Of a stretch of DNA of 64,000 nucleotides, positions 1-10,925 are shown piece by piece; the stretch's first letter is position 1; every line of letters begins with the position of its first letter. The stretch covers positions 1 to 64,000 of the forward strand of contig JADQAV010000037.1 of assembly GCA_019775845.1 (NCBI GenBank), read 5' to 3'. The notes below the pieces were generated by a model. That model was not told the DNA's origin, ran no database searches, and saw nothing but the letters and a program-made list of their open reading frames with translations. The stretch comes from Myrmaecium sp. VS I D KN 1 (taxonomy: Eukaryota; Ascomycota; Dothideomycetes; Valsariales; Valsariaceae). The position numbers and the translations under genes are program-made.

Positions 1-29
1 CCCCCCCCCCCCCCCCCCCCCCCCCCCCC
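1..29. repeat. poly-C homopolymer at window start
   Basis: The first 29 bases are all C. The run is followed by ordinary mixed sequence. It is not a fungal telomere repeat, which would be CCCTAA units. It may be a true homopolymer, or a contig edge or assembly artefact; the window alone cannot tell. Confidence 0.95.
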
Positions 30-972
30 GCAAGCGGCTATGGGACTCGCAATAGCATCAACCGGGCCTCGAAGCATAAATTACGATGAGGATGATATAA
101 GATGTATATTCCCGAGAAAGACCCTATGTGCCTATCTACCTACCATCCCCTCCAATCTCCCATCTCCCATCTCCCACGCCCGATGCCATCCATGTACAGA
201 ACGTATGTATGTATGTGTGCATATGTATGTGCGGATGTATGTGAATAGTGTAATAGTAAAGTGGTAAGGTGGTAAAGTAGTAAAGTATATCGCTGCCAGA
301 GCTCAAGGATCCAAAAAGAACAAGAAGAAGAAGAAGAAACAAGGGGGAAAAACCAACGACAAGAAAAAAAAAAGGCCAGAATCAAACCCGGCGAGGGGCA
401 CAGAACAAAACCAGCCTAGGGCAGGCGCGCGGAAAACAGAATGAAAAAGAGGAAAGTCCGTCTTGCATCGCCGGATAGATAACGGTGGAGAAGGAGAAAG
501 ACAACAGTAAAGGTGTGCTTTTTCTAGCAGCCAAAAACACGAAGAGAAGGCCACAAAACGGACGGGTGCAAAAGGGTATCGTCTTTTTTTCACAACAAAG
601 GAAAAAGGGGGATGAGACGGGGAAGGAGATCCTGATGTTGTCGCCGGAATGTCAAGTCCGGAGCACGGTAGTATGAAGGAATGTGTATGCGAAGAGATAG
701 ACGAAGACGCGGACGGGAACCGTGGCTCCCGCTGCGCCCGTTGGATGAGAGAGAAGAGGGAGAGCGATTAAGGAGATCAGACCGGTACTAGTCTCCCATG
801 GAAAAGAGCTGATGTCCCGGATGATGGCAAGCCCCGCACCGAAAGAGCAAAAACTCCACGCCCATGCTGCACAAGAACGTATGACGAATGACCGATGAAC
901 CGCGTGTCGCCCTAGCCAAGAATCCAAAATCGAAGAGCGAAAAAAAGAAGAGAAGAGGCGCGTAGAAACCAG
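30..972. other. intergenic, no gene seen
   Basis: No convincing coding region. A short-period TATG/TATGTG microsatellite lies at about 203-245, and an A/G-rich stretch at about 310-380. The part next to 972 is probably the 3' untranslated region of the minus-strand gene ending at 973. Confidence 0.6.
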
Positions 973-2058
973 CTACGTAGTGAAACTCCGCAACCGGAAG
1001 TTTTGGCCGGATCTCATCGCACCAGGCAAAATCCCCGACTTGATCGCGTTCCGGACATCAGCCGGGATGCTGGCGGCGCCGCAGCACTGCCAGACCAGCC
1101 GTTGCAGCAGCGCCTGCTCTTCGTGTTCCAAGCGACCCTGGCGCTTGGCCAGCCGCGACCGTTTCACGCGCATGCCGACTTGCTTCTGCGGGAGGGCGTC
1201 AGGGCCGAGGCCACGGACGGCTTGGAGCTGCGGGCTCGCCGGCATCATAGGAGACTGGACGGGCGAGGCGACGAGCGCTTCGAGCTCGCTGCACTGGGCG
1301 ATGAGGGCCTCGAGGCCGCTGGAGAGGGTTTCGGCGCGGGAGACGAGGTGCGGGATGTAATCCGGGCCCCAGAAGGGGTCTTGGGCGATGGCGTCGCGGA
1401 GGACGGGCTCGAAGAAGGCGAAGGAGGGGAGGGTCAGGAGTTTCTCCTCGTCGGCGCCCGCGGCGGCGGAGGTGGAGAGGTGGATGGCGGCCAGGGTGAG
1501 GCGGATGTGCGACTCGGTGCTCAGGGTGTCGCTGACGACGCAGCCGGGACAGCCGTGGGTGTGAGCCCAGTTGACCTCGTCGGAGTCGGGGCTGGAGAGG
1601 AAGCACTGGAGGAAGAGGAAGGCGCTTCGGCCGGCGGAGTGGAAGGCCAGCTCGTGGTCCTCGGGTGAGGAGGAGCAGAGTGCGGCGGAAGCCAGGGATG
1701 TGGCGCGGCAGTAGAGTTGCACGACAGGCATGACGAGGGCATGCAGGATGTCGCGGTGGAAGAGGTAAGTGCGGAGGGTTTCCTCGTCTGCGTCGGCATG
1801 CGCTTCACAGAAGCTGTCATGGCATGGATCGTCAGCACATTGGATAATCGGTGAGATGCAGACATGAGCGAAAAGCGATTTCACTTTTTTCAGTTAGAGA
1901 GGAGAGAAAGGAAAGGAGACATACGCATTGTCGCCGCAGTTGGCGAGGTAGGTTCGGATAACCTGGAAGCCCTCAGAGGCCTGGAGGGCCTGGACGTCCT
2001 GAGGTCGAAGGTGGAAGGGCGACGGCAGCGTCGCGGAGGTTGGGGTGTGGGACTCCAT
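973..2058 (-). CDS. unrecognised protein, 324 aa, two exons
   Basis: Exons on the minus strand are 1925-2058 and 973-1813. The intron has a GTATGT donor, a TGCTGAC branch site and a GACAG acceptor, and joins ...CGDNA to FCEAH... in frame. The start at 2058 is the first ATG of that exon. The predicted 324-aa protein is helix-rich in appearance, has a His/Cys cluster (HTHGCPGC) near the middle, and a basic stretch (RVKRSRLAKRQGR) in the last quarter that could be a nuclear signal. No signal peptide or membrane segment is evident. I do not recognise the family. The spliced length and clean intron argue for a real gene; the function is unknown. Confidence 0.7.
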
Positions 2059-4362
2059 GGGGAACTAGCCGATCGGGTATCGCGAGGTCATTCAATCGCG
2101 CGGGTGCGTGGAGCATTGGACAGCGAGCGAGCAAGAGAGAGAGAGGACGGGGGTGGAGGGGATATCAACGGTCAAGGGGGAGTTGTGCAGAGTCCGGGGG
2201 GTAAACGAATGAAGGTGGTGGAGGAGAGAGAGTGGAAGATGGTCGAACGTTCTTGATGGAGGAGAGGGAGGGAGGGGGAGGGGGGGAGGTCAAGAGAGCG
2301 AAAAGAGTGAAGGGGAAGAAGGGGCGGGAGAGAAGGGGAACGATGATGCTGGTGATGATGTGAGGCCGGGGGTGGGTGGGCAAGGCAGACCGGCGGGGCC
2401 TGAACGAGCCTGAATGGGGCCTGAACGGGCCTGAAATGTGGGCGAAGGTGGGCGAAGGTGAAGGGAAGCCGCGCAATCGAGGGGCGAAAATCCGCACCGG
2501 CGCGGAAGCCAACCGTCAAGGTTAATCGTCGTCTGCCGCGGGTCGATATGCGCTATTTTTCCTTCAGATAGCTGTGAATACTAGTAGCTGTATGCCAGGT
2601 TTTTTTCTTTAGGAAAAAAAAAGGTTCGTTAGTCGATGACAGACTCTCTCTGACAGCTGCATGCAACTTCTTTCGCTCCCGTTCCGTTCCACGGTTACGT
2701 ACCTTTAACGACGACGTCAACGGTGCGGAAGGAGCCACGGCGAGGGAAGGGAGACGGTAGAATGGTAGAAAGGTAGAGGGTGAGGAAGGTGAAGGTGGAA
2801 TGGGATAATGGGAGCAAGGAGACAGTGCTCCTATTTCACCACGTCTATATATGCACCGGTGCCTCATGAATACTGTTATCTGCAACACTCCATCAAGGTG
2901 TAGTAGGTAGTATGTATGTATAATCATGTAGTAGCAATAGTGGTAGTAAGAGTAACATGTGAATCCCTTCCTCCATCCATCCATTCATCCATCCTTCCAT
3001 CCACTCACTGCCAGCCAGCCAGCCAGCCAAACGAGCACCAGACACGATCGAAAAACGTATGCACAGCGCAACAGCAGCCACTCTCCCTTCGTATGCACAG
3101 CAGCGGTGGCCATCTAGAATTGGTCCAGTTCCTCACGGGCCCAGTGGTCTCGCTCTCCCCTCAATCTCTCTCTCTCTGCCAATCTCCCATTCTCGCTGTC
3201 AAACTCGGATGCCTCCCTGCCCAGTGCTGCTGCCCAAAATCCAGGCGCTTCAGAACCCCCCCAAACGATATGAGGTGCGACCCCCTCTTATCGCACACCA
3301 TTCACTGGTACGGGCAGTGACCAGGGGGTTTCACCACACGGACTCGCCATCCACCAATCCTCCTATCCACCACTCATCCCTGCACGCCCTGGCGGCCCTC
3401 CCTCTCATCTCCCTCCCTTCTTCACACGTGGACACTTGCGGATGGAGAGGGGGGTGCACAACTCGCACATAGGGTACTGTCGATAGGTCGTAGCTAGAGG
3501 TACTACTGTACACACAGTATGTAGAGGATATATGGAAGCAGAAGAGTATGTATATAGGTAGTTGCTGTACATACATATCCATCCGCGCAAAGGAACTTAC
3601 AGTATGAGGTAGAAAGGACCAGGGTCACTGCCCCTCTTCCCCCCCAAAACCCTCCTTCCCCTCCTACGGTACCCCTCAGACCTCCGGTCCTCCGGTCCTC
3701 CGGACGGGAGATCACCAGCTGCTGGATTGCAGTGCGTCCCGTCGATAGGATAGGGAGCGAGGGAAGGGGACTCGAGGTATCCGAGTCCAGCCCGGCCTCC
3801 CGTGCCCCTCCAGATCAGGAAGGTATGTAAGTACTGACAACCGTCCGTTGCGTGATACCGTACTCTACTGGTACTAGACCGGACGGTAGTGTAGTACTGT
3901 ACTTACGTACTATATGTGAATGATTAAGGAATGGAAAAGAGGGTTAGATACTCTTGCTGACCCATATCAAAAAGGATAACCCTCCTTGTTCGTAGAAAGT
4001 GAGAGAGAAGGTACTGTATATAGTGAAGGGAGACGAAAATCGGAGAAGGGAAAGAGGAGGGGTGAAGGAAGAAGAATGAAAAGAAGAGCAGCAACAACAA
4101 CATATATACAAATACATCACAAGCAGTTCTTCCCGGTCAAACACAAGATGGTTATCATGGTTGGCTCCATCGTCGTTTCCTCTATTCTTTCCATGTTTGT
4201 TTTCCGTTCATCTAGATACATGACCGATCGACGATGACGATGTTGACAACGAGGACGTGTGAAGCCCTCTAAGGACCACCCTCATCCCTCCCTCCCGCCA
4301 TCACAGAGGACCCACGCATACGCTCATCGAACCGTCGGAGAGGTATCCTCATCTCCTCCTCC
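2059..4362. other. intergenic, low-complexity, no gene seen
   Basis: About 2.3 kb between the 5' end of the unrecognised gene and the 3' end of cct3. It holds a G-quadruplex motif (2266-2286), a short tandem repeat of GCCTGAA-type units (about 2397-2440), CATC-type microsatellite (about 2970-3003) and CCAG repeats (about 3010-3028). Open frames here are short and low-complexity, and none shows a domain. Confidence 0.6.
2266..2286 (+). other. G-quadruplex-forming motif
   Basis: Four G-runs of 3, 3, 5 and 7 bases are separated by single A residues. One-base loops favour a parallel quadruplex. It lies about 210 bp upstream of the ATG of the minus-strand gene, on that gene's template strand. Confidence 0.6.
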
Positions 4363-6235
4363 TTACTCGTCACCGCCACCAGCACCGATAGGTCCGTTAG
4401 CACCCTGCGGCTTCGTCTTCGCAGCGACGATGTCATCCACCCGAAGGAGCAGGCACGCGCTCTCGACCGCCGTCTTGATGCTCTGCGCCTTCACCGCATG
4501 CGGCTCCCACACCCCATACTCCTTCATGTCCACGATCCGGCCCGCGTCGCCGTCGATGCCCCACGTCTGCCCGCCCTCCGTCGCGTGCTTGGCCCGCAGC
4601 TGCGTCAACACCCGGATCGGGCTGCTGCCCGAGTTCGTGATCAGCGTGCGCGGGATCACCTCCATCGCCTCCGCCACGGCCCGGTACGGCCACTGGGCCA
4701 CCCCCTCGACCGACTTGGCCCGCTGCGCCAGCCCGACCGAGACCGCCATCTCCGTCGCTCCGCCGCCGGGGCAGAGGCGCGGGTTCCAGATCACGTTCCG
4801 GGCCACGCCCATCGCGTCCTGGAGGTTGCGCTCCACCTCGTTGAGCACGTCCTTAGACGGGCCGCGGAGGAGGATGGTGCAGGCCTTGGGGTCCTTGCAC
4901 TTGGTCAGGAAAGTGAAGTACTCGTCGCCGATCTTGGAGATCTCGAAGAGGCCGCAGTGGGTGCCAACGTCCGATTCTTGGAGGGTCTGAACACTGTTGA
5001 CGATGGTGGCACCAGTCGCGCGGGCGATACGGTTGTTGTCGGTCTTCCGAACGCGACGGAGGGCGGTGATGTTGGCCTTGACGAGGTAATGCTGGGCGAG
5101 GTCTGATAGTCTGGTCAGCACAAGTCGACTCGCAAAACGGACAGCGGAGTTACGTACCGCTGACGCCCTTCTCCGTGATGACCAGATCGGGCTTCACGGC
5201 GATGATCGCATCGCACATAGTCTTGATCTGCTCTTCCTCGATCTGCAATATCCGGTTCCAGTCATCCTCCTTGCTGACCTCAATGTTCGTCTGAGATTCA
5301 CCCTTCTTGTACTCCAACGGGCAGTCCAACAATACGATCCTCGGGTTCTCTATTCTCCGCCTCATCTTGGGGTGTGTGATGTCCTTGTTCAACATGACTC
5401 CGTCCAACACACAGCTGTCCTCGATTTCACCACCGGGAATCTTCTCCACTCTGGCGTAACGCTTGATATCGACTTCCTTCTTATCGGTTCCCACGTCAAA
5501 TGACACCGTCCGGACGGCCTTCAGGGCAAGGTTGCACATCAACTTCGACCACCGAGAGACATACTTCGTACCAATGGAGGCAGAGATAAGCTCGTACATG
5601 GCCTTGTCATCGTTGACGTCGACAGGTATCGAGACCTCGTCAATGATAGCAAGAGCATCGCTAAGGGCACGCTTGTAGGCGGAAATGATAACCACGGGAT
5701 GGATATTCCGCTCGAGCTGCGGAAGAGCCTGCGCGAGCATCTCACCAGCTACCATATTTGTTAGCAAGGTAGCTCCTTCCAGAGACCTCTGACGGGACAT
5801 ACCAAGAATGATGACGGTAGTGGTACCGTCGCCAACCTCCTCATCTTGCGTCCTGCTCAACTCGATCATGCTTTTCGCGGCCGGGTGTGCAACCTCAATC
5901 TCTCGTAGAATGGCGTGGCCATCGTTCGTCAAGACAATACCGCCCATGGGGTCCAGCAACATCTTCAACATGGCTTTAGGCCCCAGGCATGACCGGATGA
6001 TATCTGCAACTCTGCGGGACGGTAAGCGGAATGCACATGCGGGGTGCGGGATGTGGGAAGCTTCGGAGTTGCTCACGTCTTTGCTGCTGTGATATTTGAG
6101 AGCTGAGCCTTGCGGCCAAACTGCCTCTCACCCCCAGGGGTCTGGGTGTCTGCGATAGCACGTTAGCTTGTTGTGAGCATGAAGTATGGTGGGGGGTAGC
6201 TTCGTACTCATCACCACCACCGGAGCCTGCATCAT
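4363..6235 (-). CDS. cct3: chaperonin CCT/TRiC subunit gamma
   Basis: Five exons (6208-6235, 6077-6149, 5803-6011, 5158-5748, 4363-5102) give about 546 aa, close to yeast Cct3 (534). The N-terminus MQAPVVVMN matches yeast (MQAPVVFMN). Group II chaperonin motifs follow in order: LGPKAMLKMLLDPMGG, the nucleotide-binding GDGTTT, the apical-domain VEKIPGG and VLLDCPLEYKKGESQT, then VITEKGVSDLAQHYL (across an intron), CPGGGATEMA, and GIDGD...RVDDI at the C-terminus. As part of the cytosolic double-ring TRiC complex it folds actin, tubulin and other proteins using ATP. Two in-frame ATGs (6235, 6232) are adjacent; the first is used here. The 54-bp intron at 5749-5802 is open in frame, so an intron-retained read adds 18 residues without a stop. 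Confidence 0.95.
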
Positions 6236-7159
6236 GTCGACAGTTTGAAAAGAGATACGAGTCCGGGAAGAGGGGCGGCGAAGGAGGTAGCAGATATGAG
6301 GAAAGAGACTTTGGCAGGGATGGATAGGTCTTCGTCGGGCTAGCACAGTCTGCAGCGCGTCCCTGTCCGCGATATTTTTTGGAGGTTGACCGCACGCCAA
6401 GACATCTTCTACAAGCGTCTCTGCCAGACCACTCTTGATCGCGGGGAAAGGAAGACCCCGTCTGCACTGCGAACAGGACCTTGTGGCTCTGTCGAAGTTG
6501 GTTCAAGCACAAAAACGTCCTTTGGGATTGCCAGGTCACCGGAGATCTCCCTTGATAATGTGCAGGTCGAAATACGCCTCAAGATAGCCAATCTAGCTGC
6601 TTACGAAGACAGCACCGCAGTGATGCTCTCATTGCGAAACCTGCACTTCCGCATCTGCAGCTCGCTCGGGTCCCTCTGTAACATCGCAACCTTTCTTTGA
6701 CTGCCCGACGAGATTGAGCAGATGGATTCTGTACGTATTTCAATTGAAGTTTCGATGCGTATTCCCTAGTGGCAGTACCTTGTTGCTAGCAGCCAGGGGA
6801 CAGCCAGTCATGCAACAAGAACAGGACGACGTACACTCTCGACAGACCGAGCTTCCGAGCCACAACGTTTCTGTCACCTTCCGATTGCTTACACAATCGT
6901 ATTTTGAATTCAGGTATGACTTGGGTGTGGAGAGCAGAGGGCCAAGCTGCTGAGGACAAAGAGCGACCGCGGAAGATTATCGTCACAGCACCATCTGCCG
7001 TAGGTGTTTCAGAACGCCTTTTTCGTGCGCCTTACAATCATGGCGAGAAAAGCATACGTTTCTATTGCATGGTCGTTGCTATTGGTACAGTTAGAATACT
7101 CCTCGAAGTTCACTCTTGACGGACGTCCCTTGAAGAGTGTGGTGAAGGAGAAGAGATTG

Positions 7160-7169
7160 GTCACGTGAC
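7160..7169. promoter_or_regulatory. CACGTG palindrome, Cbf1/bHLH-type site
   Basis: GTCACGTGAC is a perfect 10-bp palindrome containing CACGTG and fits the RTCACGTG site of Cbf1-like bHLH factors. It lies 460-470 bp upstream of the ATG at 7632. Binding is inferred. Confidence 0.4.
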
Positions 7170-7273
7170 TGGCAGTTGGGGAGGGAACTGGAGGCTTGGC
7201 AGCGCTAAACCAAAGAGGGCTGCCGAAATCTTACGAGACCCGGGGTTCTTGAATCCCAGCCTTTCGCATTCAG

Positions 7274-7278
7274 CCAAT
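7274..7278 (+). promoter_or_regulatory. CCAAT box
   Basis: CCAAT in the context CAGCCAATCA, the form preferred by the Hap/CBF complex, about 355 bp upstream of the ATG at 7632. A single short motif, so only suggestive. Confidence 0.35.
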
Positions 7279-7631
7279 CAAGAAGAGCCTCCCACGCGCA
7301 GCTCTCTCAACTTCAAAAGCCTAGCTCCGTCCCTGTTCTCTTTCAATTCTTCTTCACTTCTTCCTCCCACACCTGCCGCCTGGGCATCATCCTCACGTAT
7401 TTATCACTCCTCCCTTCTCTTCTCCTCAATCCTCCATCATCAACGCTCCTACTCCCTTCCTACCTCCACTTCCACTCGTCCTCGTGCATCCTCTCTCCGC
7501 CGTACTGTCGACGCTTCCCTTCATCGCGTCGCACTTCCTGACGTGCTCATACTGCCTGATACTTGTATCAGAAGTATCAGATACATCTCATATCTCTCCT
7601 AAACTTTTACAGTACTAAACTAGCAGTCGTA

Positions 7632-8570
7632 ATGGGTCTCAACTACCACGCCTCACAGCCTACACTCATCCTCCCTCCGCAAGCACCGCCGTCCTACCTG
7701 CCCGGCATGACCATGGACCACTCGATGACGGTCCACACCCCCATGCGGACCGGTCGTCGAAAATCCCCGGTGCCGCCGTCACTTAACTATCAGGCTTCCG
7801 TGTCGACTTCAGCTGCTGGCCGCAAGCGCGCCATTGCCGATGTCGATACTGACGAACACTCGCCGGACGGTGCTTACGCCGTCCAAGAACCGCCCAAGCC
7901 TAAAGTCGAACCCATCTATGGCCCGGGTATGACCCTTATCTACCCTGGCGACCCTCGCTTCAATATCTCCGCCGAGTCGCAAACTGGCACATGGGCAGAA
8001 GAGAGGGAAGCACGGGAGAAGGCGGCGAAAGAAGCAGAGGCCGCTGTACGCCCTATCGCCGTTTCAAGAAAGTCCGCACGCTTGGACAACTCCGCCAACA
8101 CCCGCAAGCCGGCTGCGCAGCAGTCGTCTGCCAGCATCATTGACCAGAATGGCAACACTGTCGACACTTTGATCAACGCACTTGGGATCGGATGGAAGAA
8201 CATTATGACGAGCGAGAACTTGCGCGATGCCGCACGGGCCTACGAGCGCGTCATCTCACGGCACTTTGACCTTACCGAGCCGACGCTCATGCTGGAACGC
8301 GAGGCTATCAACGCGTATCTCGTCCGCGCCAAGGAAATGGGCGTCGTCAAGTACTGGCTTTTCCACGACAGCTTGTCGTGGTGCCAGCTCGTTGGCAACA
8401 ATCTCTATGAGGCCGTCAACAACCTCAGCGCTGGCCCTGTGCCTCTCACGATTGGGGCCCGTATCGAGGCGCGTCAGCGATCACTCTCTCCCGCTGTGCA
8501 GTCTATTGAACAGGCTGTAGCGGTGCCCGCGTCGAACGAGATCCCGATGGCCGATGCGATGCAGATGTAA
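7632..8570 (+). CDS. unrecognised protein, 312 aa, single exon
   Basis: The ATG at 7632 opens a 312-aa frame. The N-terminal 100 residues are Pro-rich and disordered-looking, with GRRKSP and a KRAI basic patch. A repeated phrase, PGMT, occurs as YLPGMTMDH and YGPGMTLIY. Residues about 135-155 are a charged, Ala-rich helix (EEREAREKAAKEAEAA). The ordered part is about 195-290 (TLINALGIGWKNI, YERVISRHF, REAINAYLVRAKEMGVVKYWLFHDSLSW), which looks all-helical. No catalytic motif, signal peptide or membrane segment. I do not know the family. Codon structure and the well-formed C-terminal half argue that it is real. Confidence 0.72.
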   Translation: MGLNYHASQPTLILPPQAPPSYLPGMTMDHSMTVHTPMRTGRRKSPVPPSLNYQASVSTSAAGRKRAIADVDTDEHSPDGAYAVQEPPKPKVEPIYGPGMTLIYPGDPRFNISAESQTGTWAEEREAREKAAKEAEAAVRPIAVSRKSARLDNSANTRKPAAQQSSASIIDQNGNTVDTLINALGIGWKNIMTSENLRDAARAYERVISRHFDLTEPTLMLEREAINAYLVRAKEMGVVKYWLFHDSLSWCQLVGNNLYEAVNNLSAGPVPLTIGARIEARQRSLSPAVQSIEQAVAVPASNEIPMADAMQM

Positions 8571-10193
8571 TTCTTCATCGCAACGGCAGACACGTTTCTT
8601 TCCTCTATAAGGAGCCCACACACATTTTGCTCCCGTTCGAGCAGGCTCCTACTTTCTCTTCCATCTTGCTTCTTGCTGGTTGCTTCGTTGGCTTTGTTTG
8701 CTTTTCCTGGGAGTTTGGTGCTGGTGGGACGGCTTGCTTGCCCCGGCGACGGGACCGGCGAAAAGCGCACGAAGGTTTGGTTTGCTTTTTGACCGTTTCG
8801 CATCTTTCCATTTCCTTGAACATTTTCCTATCTTAACGGCTTGTAGCCCACGGGAAACCACCTTACTCGGCTCTCAAAGAGCTGATACCCATGATCACAA
8901 AGAATCTAAGAGTAAGAACATATCAAACACCAATACAATATCAATTCTCTACAGTACGATTCCTGCTCGACATCCCCATGCATCTCCACGGCAACTGTGA
9001 CCGCTGCGACAGCACGTGCGAACGGGGCTCACAGCTCCCTTCAGGCGCGTATCGAAGGGAGCACCTGCCCATACCCTCTTTACGCGTAGAGGCAGCGCGT
9101 TCGCGGGCCCCGCTTCGTCTCGGACGTGCCCTGTCCACCCGACCGCAGTATCTCCACAGTGACGCGACGGGAACATACGGCGTAATGATCGACCGCGATT
9201 GGTTCTCGCCCGGGCGGCGTTCAGGGCGGATGGCTGAAAAATTCTTTCGCAATGACTCCATTTCTGATTGGTCTTGAGCTGAAAGACTAGCGCTACTAAC
9301 GGGATACCTGCCCTCATTTGGAGTTGTGGTACGCTACTACGAGTTTTCGCAGACCCTTTCCAGGTTCCTTTGAGCAGACGGTAAATCCCGGCGGGTTTAT
9401 CCATTCAACACCCGGTCCGCGGTTTGGTACGACGGGGGGTTTTTTTTTTTCTTCACCCGGTTTCCCCTGGACGGATCGACCAATGACGTCTGCGTGCCTG
9501 TTGGGTTTTCCCGTTGCATCCTCCGATCTGTCGGGTGCTGGGGATGATCCTCGAATCTTTCCATTTTCCCGTCTATCCAACCCACCCTTCCACGTCCTCC
9601 ACCCAACGGGAGGCCGCCCTCCCCTTCTTTTCTTTCTTCGATGGTCGGCGAGTCCAATTGGCGGCCACGCATTCGTTCCAGTTTTCTGCGTTCAGCTTTT
9701 TCGACTCGCCCGCCCGCTCCCAATCGACCCGTTGTTCAACGTCTGATGTACCGTCCAGGACTTGCTCTCCGTAAATAGCCTTCTGCTTCTCTGTCCTTTT
9801 TCCGAATTCCATCCAATTCGTGTGCTCCCTTCTTTCTGTCTCCTCTCCAACCTTCGGGTTCTGATTGCAACCGAAAAGTCTTTTCCTTGCGTCCAGCGTT
9901 TGCCAAATCGCCTACCCAACCCATCGAGGACGAGCCACTCGTGACCGCATTCCAACTCAACCCATCCCCGAAGGCCCCTCGTGAGCTTTTCCCAAACGGA
10001 GGACCCCCTCTTTCCCCCATTCCCGCCTAGCGAATAGACGGAGTCCGACGAAGCGCCACCGAATCCGCCAGACCGAGTTACCCCGCGGGACATTTCAGCT
10101 ACAGCTACGCAACTTCACTTCCACCGCTATCCCAGGCCGTTTCGCCAAAGGAAAAAAGAAACACCTTTAACGAAAGCAAACCACAACTCCAAC
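8571..10193. other. intergenic, no gene seen
   Basis: About 1.6 kb. The first few hundred bases are probably 3' UTR of the 312-aa gene. The second half is C/T-rich with a poly-T run near 9440, typical of a fungal promoter, and leads into the rhodanese gene. Overlapping open frames on both strands lack domain signals. Confidence 0.5.
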
Positions 10194-10925
10194 ATGTCCT
10201 CTCCCCTCGACTCCATCACCCCGCCGCCACGACACTCCCGCCCCTCTTCCCGAAGCAACAAGCCCGTTACGAACGGCACCAGCTCCTCCACCTCGCACCA
10301 CCCAAGGAACCGCCTGCTCATCGATGTGCGGACGCCGCCGGAGTTCCTGTCAAGCCAACCACCGGCGCTGCCAGGCGCGCTCAACATCGAGCACCCGGCC
10401 ATCGAGCTGCTGGCAGCGGACACGCCGCCGCTGGTGTCGCCGCTGCCGGACGGCGTGTCCGCGCCCGTCGACCGGGACGCCGAGATCGTGCTGTACTGCC
10501 GCAGCGGGCGGCGGTCGGGCTTGGCGCGGGAGACGCTCGAGCGGCTCGGCTACCGGCGGGTGCGCGATTGGGGGAGCCTGGAGAGCGCGTGGGAGCGGTG
10601 GAGGGAGGAGGAGGAGGAGGAGGAACGGCAGCGGCAAAGGCAGGAGGAGGGGGATGAGGATGGGGAACGACGGAGGGCGAGCAGCGATGTGAATTGTAAT
10701 GGCTTGGTGGATCCGAGGAAGAAGGAGAAGAAGAAGGGGAGGAGTATTGAGGTGAGTCCGGTGCGGGCGGGGGATGAGGGGAAAAGGAGGGAGAGCTTGG
10801 GACGGTTGCTGGAGGGTTTGCGGGCAGTGAGGGAGGGGGAGCCGAAGGAGAGGGCGAAGAGGAGTGTGGGTGGTGGGGGCGGTGGTGCTAATGGGGACGC
10901 ACAGGGGTTGTTTCAGGGCATTTAA
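10194..10925 (+). CDS. single-domain rhodanese-like protein with charged tail
   Basis: The 243-aa frame carries a rhodanese fold at about residues 38-140: RLLIDVRTPPEF (CDC25/rhodanese motif A), PGALNIEHPAI, then IVLYCRSGRRS with the catalytic-type Cys at residue 102, and ETLERLGYRRVRDWGSLESAW. The six-residue loop after the Cys suits sulfurtransferase-type single-domain rhodaneses, which move sulfane sulfur to thiophilic acceptors; the real substrate is unknown. After the domain comes an acidic Glu run (about 140-150) and a basic Lys/Gly-rich tail of about 90 residues, probably disordered. The ATG at 10194 is preceded by an A-rich context. No targeting peptide is obvious. Confidence 0.82.
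   Translation: MSSPLDSITPPPRHSRPSSRSNKPVTNGTSSSTSHHPRNRLLIDVRTPPEFLSSQPPALPGALNIEHPAIELLAADTPPLVSPLPDGVSAPVDRDAEIVLYCRSGRRSGLARETLERLGYRRVRDWGSLESAWERWREEEEEEERQRQRQEEGDEDGERRRASSDVNCNGLVDPRKKEKKKGRSIEVSPVRAGDEGKRRESLGRLLEGLRAVREGEPKERAKRSVGGGGGGANGDAQGLFQGI

Larger units (their letters stand above)
6236..7631. other. divergent promoter region, cct3 and 312-aa gene
   Basis: About 1.4 kb between two divergent starts. It contains a perfect bHLH/E-box palindrome (7160-7169) and a CCAAT box (7274-7278), both nearer the plus-strand gene. A C/T-rich leader (about 7310-7540) precedes the plus-strand ATG. No coding exon is supported. Confidence 0.55.

Noticed and set aside
7165-7602. Plus-strand 145-aa frame ahead of the 312-aa gene
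   Set aside because: It begins at a GTG inside the CACGTG site and covers the C/T-rich leader; Ser/Pro-rich with no domain.
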